A stretch of DNA of 64,000 bases from Populus alba (Eukaryota > Streptophyta > Magnoliopsida > Malpighiales > Salicaceae): contig NC_133289.1 in NCBI RefSeq assembly GCF_005239225.2, positions 6,145,501 to 6,209,500 of the forward strand, read 5' to 3'. Positions 48,882 through 61,500 of this stretch are shown here, piece by piece. Each line of letters starts with the position of its first letter. Position 1 is the stretch's first letter. The translations under genes were made by a program, and so were the position numbers. The notes under the pieces were generated by a model. That model did no database searches. It worked only from the letters and a program-made list of their open reading frames with translations, and was not told the DNA's origin.

Positions 48882-51253
48882 ATGAACAAAACCATGGAAG
48901 GGCTGTACTCTCTTCTTTATTTAACCTTAATCTTGACAATCCTCTTCTCTCTACACACCCAGATCGCTCACAAGTTACTCATAGGCCACCACCCTCTTCA
49001 CCTCAAGAAATCCCCACATCTCCCTCTCAGGTTCAGCTCTGATGGAACCTTCAAAATCCTTCAGGTTCTCTTCTTTTTCTGTGATTCCCATTGTTTTTTG
49101 TATTTTTTTTTGTCCTTGTTTTAGCTGTAGTGGGTTTCCTTTCTTGACTGTGTTTCTTGATAAAAAAAATGGGTTTCTTTTTTCTTGGCATATGTAGCCC
49201 TGTGACTGACATGTGAAAGTAAACAGGTGGCTGATATGCATTATGGAACTGGGGTGCTGACAAGTTGCAAAGATGTGTTAGCTTCTGAGTTTCATTATTG
49301 TTCTGATCTTAACACCACTCATTTTCTTAAGAGGATCATTGAAGCCGAGAAGCCTGATTTCATTGCTTTTACAGGTATACATAATTCATTTCTGGTTTTC
49401 TCTCTTGATTTTTTTTTTTTTATAAATAATTTAATAATTAATGTAGATGATATAGATTTGAGGATTAATGTTGGGTTCTTAATTAAAATATATAATGAAT
49501 TTACTTATTGCATGATAATAGAGGTGATCGTGCCTGATTAGATATAGAAATAATATAAATACATTGCTTTTCTTGATTGTGAAAATTATGGTTTCTTGCC
49601 GTGTGCTTGTTTTAGATATAGACTGCTTCAATAGACTATTATGGTAAAGTCATACATGAATCTAAGTTTGTTTTGACTTAGAACAGGATTTTTTTTTGTT
49701 TGTACAATTTAAGTTGAATTTAATTTAGAGTTACGAGTTGGCTAGATATCCGCAACTAAACTAAACTAAGTATGCTTTGTTGATGATGTGGACTGCTGCT
49801 TTTTTGCATGTTAATGGAATTATGAATTTCATGTATTTTTAATTGACATTCAGTTTTTATATATAGGAGATAATATATTTGGCTCAAGCACTCCTGATGC
49901 TGCTGAATCTTTGCTTCGTGCCTTTGCACCTGCCATGGAATCTGGACTTCCATGGGCAGCGGTTTTAGGAAACCATGACCAAGAATCTACCATGACTCGA
50001 CTAGAATTGATGTCTTTCATATCACTATTGGATTACTCAGTATCACAAACCAATCCATCAGTGGAAGATGCTTCTAGTGCAGCCAAAGGCGATACGATAA
50101 CAGATATTGATGGCTTTGGAAATTATAATCTCAGGGTATATGGTGCTCCGGGTTCACATTCAGCTAATAGAACTGTTCTTGATCTTTTCTTTCTTGACAG
50201 TGGAGACAGGGAGGTTGTTCAAGGAGTTAAAACTTATGGATGGATTAAGGAATCTCAACTTCGTTGGCTTCATGGTGTTTCCAAGGGTTATCAGGTATAC
50301 CAAAGTTTGCAAATTGGTTGAAACCAAACCATGGTTATTGATATTTTAAAAAGATGCTTACAATTGGGTCTCATTTCATCTATTGATATGCAAATGTCAA
50401 CGATTATGTTAAGATAAATTTGTTGATATGATAACTATACTTTTCTGTTTTATGGGAAATAGGTTGTTTAATTTGCACCAAGTATGAACCTAAACTTTAT
50501 TTTAGAATATTTAGGTGTATGTTTTCTTAATACGATGTCAATAGGGATGCCTGTGTATGAATGTGTATGGTTATACACTACATTGAAGCTTATGCAAACA
50601 TATAGTTTGTATAAAGCATGCACGTACCGAATTAACTTTTATGTACATGTATTTTTCAGCCTCCAAAGGAAAAGCCTAGCTCTGCAACCGATTGCTTTAC
50701 TGTCCATGTTCTCTCAATTCCCACAAAGGGAGATCTGCTAGATTTAGATTTTATTAACATGTTGCAGGTCACTCACTAACAGGACCAAAAGGAGGACTGT
50801 CATCTCCTGGAAGGGGCTTCACCATCAGCTACACCCACACACTGTGCATTGGCATTTTTCCATATCCCAATTCCAGAAATTCGACAGCTATACTACCAAA
50901 AGATTATTGGCCAGTTTCAGGAAGGTGTGGCTTGCTCATCAGTTAACTCAGGAGTCTTACAGACCCTTGTATCCATGGAAGATGTGAAGGCTGTGTTCAT
51001 GGGCCATGATCACAAGAATGACTTTTGTGGGAATTTAGAAGGTATATGGTTTTGTTATGGTGGAGGCTTTGGGTATCATGCTTATGGAATAGCTGGGTGG
51101 TCAAGGAGAGCAAGGATCATATTAGCAGAACTTGAAAAGGGTGAGAAGTCTTGGATGGGAATGGAGAGGATCAGGACATGGAAGCGTCTTGATGATGAGA
51201 AGTTGAGCAAGCTTGATGAACAAGTCTTGTGGGAATTACACCATGCAAAATAA
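48882..51253 (+). CDS. PAP28: PAP28-like metallophosphoesterase, copy 1
   Basis: Four exons, 48882-49064, 49227-49374, 49867-50294 and 50783-51253 (TAA 51251-51253), give 409 residues, or 405 if the second ATG at 48894 is used. All introns are GT-AG and in phase. The last acceptor is the AG at 50781-50782, because the nearer AG at 50766-50767 would put a stop in frame. The N-terminus has a hydrophobic segment (about 7-25), a signal anchor or signal peptide. Metal-site blocks are DMH (64-66), GDNIF (111-115), GNHD (145-148), FFHIP (278-282) and GHDH (327-330). These belong to the short purple acid phosphatase group (PAP14/16/28/29). The usual GDxxY Tyr is Phe115, so the purple Tyr-iron band is not expected, and family members carry the label probable inactive. 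Substrate is unknown. Confidence 0.93.
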
Positions 51254-54200
51254 CTCAATTGCAGGTATCGATATACCACATTTTCATCTGATCATGCTCT
51301 ATATCCTCTGTATTATCATCTGTATTATTGATGTGATAAGATATTCTCCACATGCTTAAAACTGGAAGTAATTCATGTTACATAGGCAACTTGATGTGAG
51401 AAGCTATCCAAAATGTTTGGCTTGTTCACCAAAGAGGGCAACATTCAACTTGACTCTCCTACTTTAATTGCACTCAAATTGGAGGATTGGATATTGTCAG
51501 GGTTTCTTATCTAATAATATTATGTGTTGAATAATATGTAGAAGTAGATCAACAACACCAAATTGGCAGCAAGTTGTCTCTTTTAGCTGTTAATTATCAA
51601 TTAACATTTCAAATGTTACCTTCATTTTAACCTTCTTCCCCAAACTAAATATCAATAAACCTTAGGGTCATCTATGTCTTGTGTCTTCAGCTATTTGTAC
51701 TGTCAAACCAGCTTGCTATGTATATAAACTGGTATTTATTATAGGGTCTGCAATCTGTATCAAATTTGTACAATGACAAAAGATGAGGGAAGTAGGGGTT
51801 TTTTAGACTAAGATGGGCATGACAACTATTCTTTGAAATACATAAATTCGAATGCTTGCATAATTTTAGTGATTCCTCATTGATGTGTAATTATTCAACA
51901 ACAGAAGTAGTGGTAAATATGTATATAAACTTAATTGATAGCCTCTTTCTTTTCTTTTCTTTTCTCTTCTTTTTTAGCAGATAACCTCAGCACTGTTTTT
52001 GAAGATGAATATTGTGGTAGACAGGTGAATTCTTCTGAAACTTTGGAGCAAAAGGAGCAGACCATTTATGCAAGGTGGGAGAATGTTGTAGTAGAAAGAT
52101 GAATTCTTCTGAATTTCCGGAACGAAGGATTTGTGATTTTTTTTCTGAGGATAGTACATTTTGTTACCTATTGTAGCAAGGTGTGATGCGAACACGCTGT
52201 AAAATATTGGTTGAACGGAATTCACTCTAGCTAGGAATATTGCAGCTTCCTGCTCTCCAATTACTTTCATTTTATGAAAGGATAATGCAAGATATATTTA
52301 ATTTTTTACTAACATTGTTTTACCGAATGATGTCGGAGCACATGATTGGGGATTCATTGATTGATATTTTCTATAATTCTCATTTCATTTCTGAATGAGA
52401 TAAGATTCAGATTCTATGATTTGAAAACCCTTTCCTAAAACAAATGCCATATCAGTTAGTACAAATATTTTGTGAAACATTAAGTACTCATATCTTTTAT
52501 GAGATTAAATGAACTTGTTCATTTGATTCTCGAGAGCAGTTGACACCGATGGATGCTGTTAGAACAAGTTTACTATCATATATAGATGGAAGCATGTTTG
52601 GTTGCTGCTGTTTAACCTCATTTTGGACAGGCCTAACAAGCTCTAGCTCCCTGAAAGAGAAACCTGCACGCAGGGTGTGACGACACTGATGATATTGATT
52701 GATGGGTTGGTTTTGCCATTAAAATGGGTGCAAAAGATCTCAATCTTAACTTGAAAAATGCAAAAAAAAGGGTAGTGTAGTTTAAAGGAGCTCTTTGAAG
52801 GTGCAAAAACCAATTTGAAGAAATTGTGCATGTTTAGATTTTTTTTGGATGAATGTGATCAAGATTTCATTAATGAAAAACGAGTTTACAAAGCAAGCCA
52901 ATAAATAAGCAAGCCAAGATTCTTGACTGTGGTGTTTGAGATACCCGTAAACTTGATTTTTATCAGGTCCACTAGAAGATCCAGCCTCCAACCACAAATC
53001 CAGATTGAGTTTTGAATAGGTCAAAGGATTATCCTTGTATTTCTTCTACAATCAGGTGATATATGTTTCCTGAAAAAAAAAATCAATTAGTTAATTTTAA
53101 AAAATAATAAATTAAAAAAAAATTGAAATCCAACTTACCACGATCTTTTGAGCTCACCTATCCATGAGTTGTTGCACCCCTTTTCTAACAGTCATCAATT
53201 TGTATGTGAGCTTCTACAGAAAGCTTTATCGGTCTTGATTCGTGTTCAAGAATTGTAACCTGCAATAATAATAATAATAATAATAAAAAAAAGTTATTGT
53301 TAGTTAAATATTTTCATATAAAACTACAATTAAAAAAAAAAATGTAATAGAAAAAATCTTATCATTCGCTTTGCATGTAAATGAACATAATGAATTTGCT
53401 AGTGTGCATATTGAACTATTAATCTCATGTTATGGTTCTCTGCACTAGACCATAATCGTCGCACGAAACGTTCATTCATCATGTTGTGGATATAAGTTTT
53501 CACAAATAACCTCCAAGACATGAGGAGATTTGAAATCCCTCCACATAACATCTCCTCAGTCTGAAAGACCTTTTTTTATGTTTTTTTTTCTTGCGCGTTT
53601 CATGATAGAAATCACGTAACCTGATAAAAATAAATTATCAATTAAGATCATCAAAAATAAAATCTGAATATTTAAATAAAAAAAAATATAACAACTGAGG
53701 TTTAATTTGAGAGTGTTTGTTGGAAGGTTTTATTTGGAGGTTTCTTGAAGAGGATTAGTTGAAGGGTTTATTCTTTTTATTCTATTTATTTTGGGACAAT
53801 AGGGTGTATGCTTCTTTTCACAACAACTGATAGAGAAACTCTCGTCTGACACAACAATTACCTCCTAACCCCGCACAAGATTAAAGGCATGCTTTCTTAC
53901 TGTGTGGAGTTTTAAAAGCCAAATGCTCTAAAGGTCAACTAGGATTCAGGACATTCACAAAACAAACACAAAAAAAGGTTTAGATTCTGAAATTCCTCGG
54001 TTATTAAAAAAACAAAGAAGAAGAAAATAATTTAGAAATAACTCTCAACTTGTCAGATGAGGAAGAAGAGTCACTTTTGAGTAACTTACAGGCCTTGATG
54101 GCCCTCAACATTGTCGACTAAAGCAATTCTACAGTTTACCTTTGTCCAGAAACCCTTATTCCAAGGTTGTTTTTGTTTCCCTTAAATACTAGAGACCTAA

Positions 54201-54819
54201 GCTCGGTCTACTTGTGAGTATTGGACAGGAAATTTTCGTTTTGTTCCTTCTGTCTGTCTCCATTGATCAGATGGAACCATATACTTCAAATTTTATCAGG
54301 TAGCTCCCAGCTTGAAGACTCCTGATAAGTTTATAGAATGTTTATAGCATATTCTTTGGAAATATTCTTCTCTCTGTTCTTAACCTCTGAAATTTGTTGC
54401 CAATTTGTGAGATTTTGATAGAATTTCCTTGCATTCCTTTCCACTGAAATTGGTAAACCAGTGTCCTGTGAGTATCTAAAGTGAGTTAAACATGACACTC
54501 AGGATAGGTAACAACTGTGGCATAGTAAAAGGACCCTTGCACTGCAAATTTCTTCGAACAGAAGGCATCCGGAGCTTGCATTTAAACTTCATGATCAGTC
54601 GTGGGGCTTTACCTCATGGAGATGAGGCATCGTTGTGGCTGCAGGCTAGATTCTAGCTTACATTTCAATACTGAAACCAAGAGATATAAGAATAACAACA
54701 AATACACTTTCACAAATCGGAAATGATTTATCATCTATATTTTAATTCAGAAAAAAATTCTATATATCCCTTCACATTCTTTATCTGGGTTCACTACTTG
54801 TAGTTAGCTAAGGTCGTCA
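51254..54819. other. Intergenic region between PAP28 copy 1 and the intact ABCB
   Basis: This holds both 3' flanks, since PAP28 copy 1 (+) and the ABCB (-) converge. An AAT microsatellite lies at about 53264-53286. Open frames at 51974-52270 and 52782-53024 (minus) are unrecognised. No RNA gene was seen. Confidence 0.6.
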
Positions 54820-57800
54820 TCAAATGACAGAAAGTTGTTGGAGTTTTACAAGTGCATAGTATGCACCCTTTTCTCCTAGAGCAAGAAGCTCACTGTGATT
54901 TCCCTCTTCTATGACCCTCCCTCTATCAATGACTACTATTTTATCAGCTTTCTGAATTGTCGACAATCGATGAGCCAAAACTAGGCTTGTCCTGCCTGAC
55001 ATGGTCCTCTCTAGTGCCTCTTGAACAAGTTTCTCTGAATTAACATCCAGTGCACTTGTTGCCTCATCCAAGAGAAGTATTGCAGGATTCTTTAATATGG
55101 CTCGAGCAAGCGCTATTCTTTGCTTTTGCCCTCCTGATAGTTGCACACCTCTTTCTCCGCAGTAGGTCTCATATCCATCCCTCAGGGAGCTTCCATCGAA
55201 GTAGTAATTTAAGAAAATTTAGATTCTGAACTGACAATAAGAGAAAGAAAGAAGAAGAAGAAAAATGAATAAGAAATTTCACCTTATAAATTCATGAGCA
55301 TTCGCAATGCTTGATGCTTCAGTTATCTCTGCTTCAGTTGCATTTTGTTTTGCATATGCAATGTTGTCGCGTATTGTTCCTGCAAAAAGAGTTGGTTCTT
55401 GACTTACCAACGCTATATGTGACCTCAAAGCCCTTAAGTTATAGCGCATGATGTCGATTCCATCAACTTCAATTGAACCACTCAATGTGTCATAGAATCC
55501 CTCAATCAATCTGATGATGGTGGATTTTCCAGATCCACTTCTTCCAACCAATGCAACAAACTTTGCAGCTTCAATTTTTAGGTCTAATCCCCTCAAAATG
55601 ATCTGTTTTGGTCTTGCTGGGTAGATGAAATACACCTGCTTAAACTCTATTTCTCCATTAATTTTTTCTGCCTTGATACCATCTGGATTCTCAGGGTCCA
55701 TTTTAGTCTCTCTTTGTAGAATCTGAAAAACTGACTTCAGTGCACTGGTTCCCTTTGATAGGTCAGCTGTCATACTAGCAGTCTCCGCTATAACTCTCCC
55801 AGTTGACACCAAAATGAAAAATATTTGAAAGAGGTGCTTGTAAGCTATCTTTTTTTGGTATAACAGCTTCCCACCATACCAGCAAATTACAGCTATAAGG
55901 GCACTTGTGAGAAACTGTGAGACAAACAATCCAACCCCTGCATACCAAGATTGCTTGTTGCTTTCTTTCTTGGAGCTTACCTGTGTACGGTCATATAGTT
56001 TCAGAACCTTTTCCTGAGAGCCAAATGCCGTGATGATTTTGTGGTTTCCAAAAGCCTCACTGGCCAACTCACTACTCTCACTCTGTGCTTTGAGAATTTT
56101 CTGAGACATTATTCGCATTGTCATTTCTCTAAGATAGACGGCAGCTATGACACCTGGTTCCAGGGCAATAGCTACTAGTGCAAGTCGCCAAGACAACATC
56201 AAAGCTAAGACAACAGCCAATGTCGCTGATGAAACTGCCTGAGTCAGCAATGACAATCGATCGGTGACAAGAGTTCTCACCATTACCGCGTCTGTGGCCA
56301 ATCTTGCACATATAGCCCCACTGCTGTTGTTTTCTTGATCAAACCATTCAATCTCAAACGTCAAGATTTTCTCAAAAACTGCCTCCCTAACTCTTTCTGT
56401 CAATTTCTCTCCCATTATCCCAAAATAGTAATGCTGAATCACGTTTGTCAGAAAAGTAAAGACAGCAAAGGCCAAGAATGCAAAGCAATAGATTCTTGTT
56501 TGAGACCTTATCTGGGAATGATCATTTTCAAAGTATACTGCTAGAAGCGCACCAAGACAGAATGAGTTCAATGGCGGAATTAATCCATAGCCAAGAGCTC
56601 CAACACAGCCTAATAGAGTTGACTTCCACTCAGGTGCTGTCATGCTTATCAGTTGCCTTAAATTTGGGGAACTGTCATCTTCTTGCTGCTGGTTGGTTAT
56701 CATGCCAAAACTAGAATTTCGAGAGAGAGACTTGTCAGGTGTTTCCCCAACCCGAATGGTACCATCATGAACAGGAAAAGCACTTCCATCCTCTGTATCT
56801 TCAGCTTCCAACAAAACTTCATTATTCATGTATGTCCTCTGCAGCTTCACCATTACTGCATATGTACCACTTGAGTTTTGTATAAGTTGTTCGTGTGAGC
56901 CAAATTCTCCCACTTGTCCAGACTGAATAACAGCAATTAAGTCCGCATTGCGGAGAGCAGACAAGTGGTGTGCGATGATGATAGTTGTTCGACCTACTGA
57001 TGCCTGATTCAAAGCATCCTGGACGGCCTTTTCAGAAATTGAATCCAGTGCACTCGTTGCTTCATCGAGAAGAAGAATTTTTGGGTTCCTCAACAGTGCC
57101 CTTGCAATGGAAATCCTTTGTTTCTGCCCTTCAGACATTTGAGTTCCCAGTTGTCCCACCTGAAAAGTATGCAACATTGGCTTAAACATTAGTACCTTCC
57201 CATTCTTAGTTACCATAAAAGATTGATAATACAATTACAAGCACATGGATGTTAACACTAATCCTATATTTAGGACTCACCAGAGTGTTGTATTTTTCAG
57301 GGAGTTTATTGATGAAGTTGTGAGCATTAGCAGCTTTGGCTGCTCTGATTACCTCCTCCATAGAAGCATCCCCTTTTCCAAAAAGAATGTTTTCTTTGAT
57401 TGAGGTTGCAAAAAGTACAGGCTCCTGGGTTACTAGCCCCATTTGATTCCGCAACCATTTCAGCTGAAGGGTCTTTATGTCAACACCATCTAGGAGGATA
57501 TCACCCCTAAGAGGTTCATAAAATCTCTCAAGCAAATTTATAACTGTTGATTTGCCTGATCCACTAGTGCCTACCAAACCAACAGTCTGGCCAGACATAA
57601 CTTTAAGATTAAACTTGTTTAATACCAGGCTCCCTGGTCTTGAAGGATACTCAAACTCTATGTCTCTAAACTCCACTTCACCTTTGACATCTGATATGGT
57701 TTTGCCTTGTTCATCTGCAGAGTCGATTCCTGGGACACGATGAATCATCTCAAATATTCGAGCAGCAGCAATATTTGCCTCTATGAAGTACTTCACGTTG

Positions 57801-59709
57801 ATCAGAGAACCACCTAGAGCACTGTAAGGTTGATATGGTATCAAGTTTGATAGTTAATTCCACTGTAATGAAAGTGAATGAAACTGCTAATGACTGTGAG
57901 AGTGCAGCAATCAATGAAGTTTCTTGGACATGATTGCCTTAAATATAAATGCTATAATGGCAATTCAGATGATCATCGCACCATGTGAATATGATCATCC
58001 TTATCATCGAGGTACATTTAACGGATAGCATATTAAAATATAAACAAGGATAGAACATTAAAAAATGCAGTGAACTTACAGTCCTCCATATATAATACAC
58101 AATCCAGCTGTGAAAACATTTCCACCTTTGGCTCCTCTGTTTATAACAAGGGTGCTTCCATACCAGCCTTGAAGAGCCCAAACTGCAAATGTAATGCCAA
58201 CCGTACCGATGGCCATACCTTTCATCAATCCTTGTTTGATCCCTAGCTCTAAAGCTGGTTTCAATGCATTCTTATAATCCTTGGCTGTCCTTTCCTCTGC
58301 AACATAGGAATAAACAGTCCTAATTGATGACACTGCTTGCTCCACTATCCCTCCTGCAACTCCATAAGCTTCTTGGATCTTCTTTCCAACCTCACCTAGA
58401 AGCTTCCCATATACCAATCCTGGAATAATCAACATTAACAATGCAGGAATAGCAACTATAGCTAGTCTCCAGCTGAGGTATAATGCTGCCGCCTGGCCTG
58501 TGATGAATGTTGTTATGTTTGAAATGAAATTGGCTATCTGTGATTCAAATGCGATGTCAAAGTCAGTATGCTACACGGAACTCAGTAAGGAAACAATCAG
58601 GAATTGTTTAAATAATGTCAAATGAGGATAGGACAACCACCTTCTCTGAAAGAACTCCTTGTATGGTAAGTGTGTTAACTGAAATATTGGAGACTACTTG
58701 AGAAGCGAGCGATGCACCCTGATTTGTGTCGAAGAAGCCAACATCTTGCCTCAACACTGCTTGTAAATATAGCCTGCGAAGTCGAAAGGTTTGCCTTTCT
58801 GCCGTGCGTGCCCAACAGAATCCTTCTATGGATTACAAAAAGGCAATGCTAGAAGGTGAGGGAAATAGTATTTACTATCCAGAAATCAACTCACATAATA
58901 TATTAGGTTGGCCCATCAGTGCAAACTATGTAATTGCTAAACTAAAAGAGTGTGCTCTCAATCTTACTATATCTATATTTGCCACACAATAGACCAGCAC
59001 TTGTTCAAATGCTGCTAGATGCAGCAATGGTAAAAACCTAACTTTGAACGAGTATATATAGTGGAAATTGAGTAAAAATACAGTATATATTATGGTGGTA
59101 TTTCTCCAGTTCTGTGATTGAACTCTCGAAAATCGTAATAAAAAGCTAATGAAGTTACAATTGATAAAATGTAAGCATCTGATTAGTTTGGCCTCCAACC
59201 CAAAGCCTTAAATTGTTGGGTTTTAGATCCTCTGGACGCATATCATTCACATATTCCAAGTGATATGGGATCACCAAATTAGAAAGTAGGCTAGTAAAAG
59301 GGAAAAACAAATACCAAGAAAGGAGGCTGAAGCCACCCCAACAGCAACATAAGTTAAGGTCAAAGCTAACTGCAGTACTAACATAAACAAAAAGATCGTT
59401 AGATTTTGATTCCACAGTTTATGATGCTGGCTTTTATAATACAATTGAAGATTCTAGTACTTGCATCTATGAACAAACCTTGTTTATCTCTTCAATAGTG
59501 ACAGAAGAACCACTGTATTTGTTCATGAGATCACAGAGAATTAGCATGATTATTGCCATTGATGATCCATCTGCAACACTCCCCATTGATCCAAGTGCCA
59601 TCAGCAACATATCCATCCAATCTGACTGCTTCAATACAGTCTGCAATGATCCAGATGAGGCATCACTTGTTTTTCTCTTCGCTTCATCCCGACTGAGCTC
59701 AGCTGCCAT
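54820..59709 (-). CDS. ABCB-type (MDR/P-glycoprotein) full-size transporter
   Basis: Seven minus-strand exons: 59709-59479, 59369-59315, 58825-58641, 58537-58080, 57821-57281, 57159-55283, 55189-54820 (stop TGA). All junctions are GT-AG and in phase, giving 1238 residues, the normal full-size ABCB length. Domain order is TMD1-NBD1-TMD2-NBD2. NBD1 has Walker [10 protein letters not shown] (394-402), a signature reading MSEGQ (498-502), Walker B ILLLDE and the switch region AHHLS (553-557). NBD2 has GRSGSGKST (1029-1037), LSGGQ (1132-1136) and AHRLS. It resembles the plant ABCB8/ABCB15-22 branch of plasma-membrane exporters, some linked to auxin movement; the substrate cannot be told from sequence. 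A decayed copy lies at 44285-47090. Start chosen as the first ATG of the conserved N-terminal frame. Confidence 0.94.
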
Positions 59710-59757
59710 TATTTTTCAGCTGCTATTTCTCGCTACCTCGTATTGCTTTCACATGCG

Positions 59758-59764
59758 TTATATA
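59758..59764 (-). promoter_or_regulatory. Candidate TATA box for the intact ABCB
   Basis: The minus strand reads GCGTATATAACGC, with TATATAA about 50 bp upstream of the ATG. This predicts a short leader of roughly 20 nt. Motif match only. Confidence 0.35.
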
Positions 59765-60309
59765 CGCTTGATTTCTGTCCACAATTGCTGTGCTAAAGTT
59801 GGAGTTTATTGCAAGTCATAGTCAGCAGAAATAGTCAGCGAAGTTGTTCGCATTTGTACCGAGGATGGCTGATAAGCATATCTCCTTGAAAAGTCTAGAT
59901 GGCCATACAAAGTCTTGACCTTTCTGAGGCAGTATTAACTTTTGACTTGTTTCTTCACCTATCTTGCAGCCATGATATCGACACAAGTATTGGGGCTATG
60001 TAGAAAATATCTGTTTACAAAAACTGGTTCCAGGATACGTTTTTACCGTTAAATATTACTATTATGGTGATTTTGACAGAATTTAACATGGCAACAAATT
60101 TCGAGTGCCTGATGGCTTTTGGGGTGAAAATAAACACGTTAACATCTTGGAATCTACAATATAATTTAATATGGCACCTTGTTTCTGTCATCATTTGTCT
60201 TGGCCAGCTTAAAAATTTATTTCCTCTGGCATCATAATATGTATATTTCTCATAACGAAAGCAACTTGAACTTTGTTTTATCAATGATGTTCTAATCAGT
60301 AGCATAATC

Positions 60310-60377
60310 ACGACAAGAATGGAGCTAGCACCCATAGATAAATCAATTAATTACGACAAGAATGGAGCTAGCACCCA
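60310..60377. repeat. 25-bp direct repeat upstream of ABCB
   Basis: ACGACAAGAATGGAGCTAGC plus five more bases occurs at 60310-60334 and again at 60353-60377, 43 bp apart, about 600 bp upstream of the ABCB start. Confidence 0.9.
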
Positions 60378-60407
60378 CTCTAAAAAAATCTTGTTCTCAC
60401 TTGTATA

Positions 60408-60605
60408 AGTGTGTTTGGTAATATAATCATAGTTATTTTTTAAATTATTATTTATTTAAAATTATATTAAAATAATATTTTTTTTATTTTTTTTAAAAAA
60501 ATATTTTTCATATCAGTACATCAAAACAATCTAAAAAAAAAAATATATAGCAAAAAAAATTTTAAAATTTTAATGGAACGTAATTTAAACTGCATTCCAA
60601 ATAAG
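60408..60605. mobile_element. Salicaceae-type MITE, third copy
   Basis: The left end AAGTGTGTTTGGTAATATAA, the core ATATCAGTACATCAAAACAA and the right end AACTGCATTCCAAATA match the elements at 34569 and 41367. It lies in the forward orientation upstream of the ABCB gene. No open frame. Confidence 0.65.
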
Positions 60606-60919
60606 GTTTAAGTCTCCATATTTGACTCTAGTGTCTACATCATAGTTTTAAACCCAATTCAATAATTGACCCGGCTCAAGTTCCAAAGTTTTGACTGGAT
60701 TATCTCTAGTCTAATCTCTAGTCTATCTAAACAAAACACTATGAATCATTATAAATAAGAAATTTCATTCTCTTAGCTCTTATTATCTTTTTTAAAACTT
60801 ATATCTCTTACAACTAACCACACATAACCTAAGACTTTCTTTTTCTACATCTATTATATTATAGTATAAATAAGAAGAGGTGATATATTTATTATGCACC
60901 ACCTTATAAAACACTATTT

Positions 60920-61500
60920 ATTTTAATAATATTTTTTTTTCTTAATCTCATACTTCAACATTTAGCTATTAGAGATTGAATTTTATAATTTATTATGATT
61001 TGCTTCATACATGGTTAGCTCGGTCCCATAACCTGTATCATGATTTTAACAGGTTAACTCAAGTTTTTTTATATCTTTTTTTATTTGATATTTTTTTCAA
61101 TTTCATATTTCAACATTGGATTAATTGAGAATTAAACTTTATGATTTATTTTAGTTTGCTTTCTATGAGGTTATCTCGGTCTCATGACTCAGGTCGCGAG
61201 TTTGGCATGTTGACCCAATTTACTTGAGTTTTTTCATCCTTTTTAATTAGTAGTTCTTTAATTTTATCCTTCAACATGAAGTTAATTATAAATTAAGCTT
61301 CATGATTTATTTTGGTTTGTTTTCTATAAGATTATCCAAGTATTGTGACTCAGATAATGTGTTTTATAGGTTAACCCAGATAGACTTGGATCATTTTATT
61401 GTGTTCTACTTTTAAATTGATTTTTTCTCAATTTTAATTTTAAACAATGAATTTATTGAAAATTAGATTTTATAATTTATTTTTTATGCGGTTATTACAT
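60920..61500. repeat. T-rich dispersed repeat, locus 4, tandem
   Basis: Units start near 60950, 61105, 61266 and 61437, anchored on TTCAACAT or a variant, giving spacings of about 155-170 bp. Each carries the order ATTGAGAATT, then TTTATGATTTATTTTRGTTTG, then a TATCTCGGTCTCATGACTCA-like stretch. It shares these phrases with loci at 21, 30 and 43.5 kb. Confidence 0.7.

Noticed and set aside
52782..53024. Minus-strand open frame as possible retroelement tail
   Set aside because: The flanking A/T-rich text looked LINE-like, but no reverse transcriptase motif or target duplication is visible.
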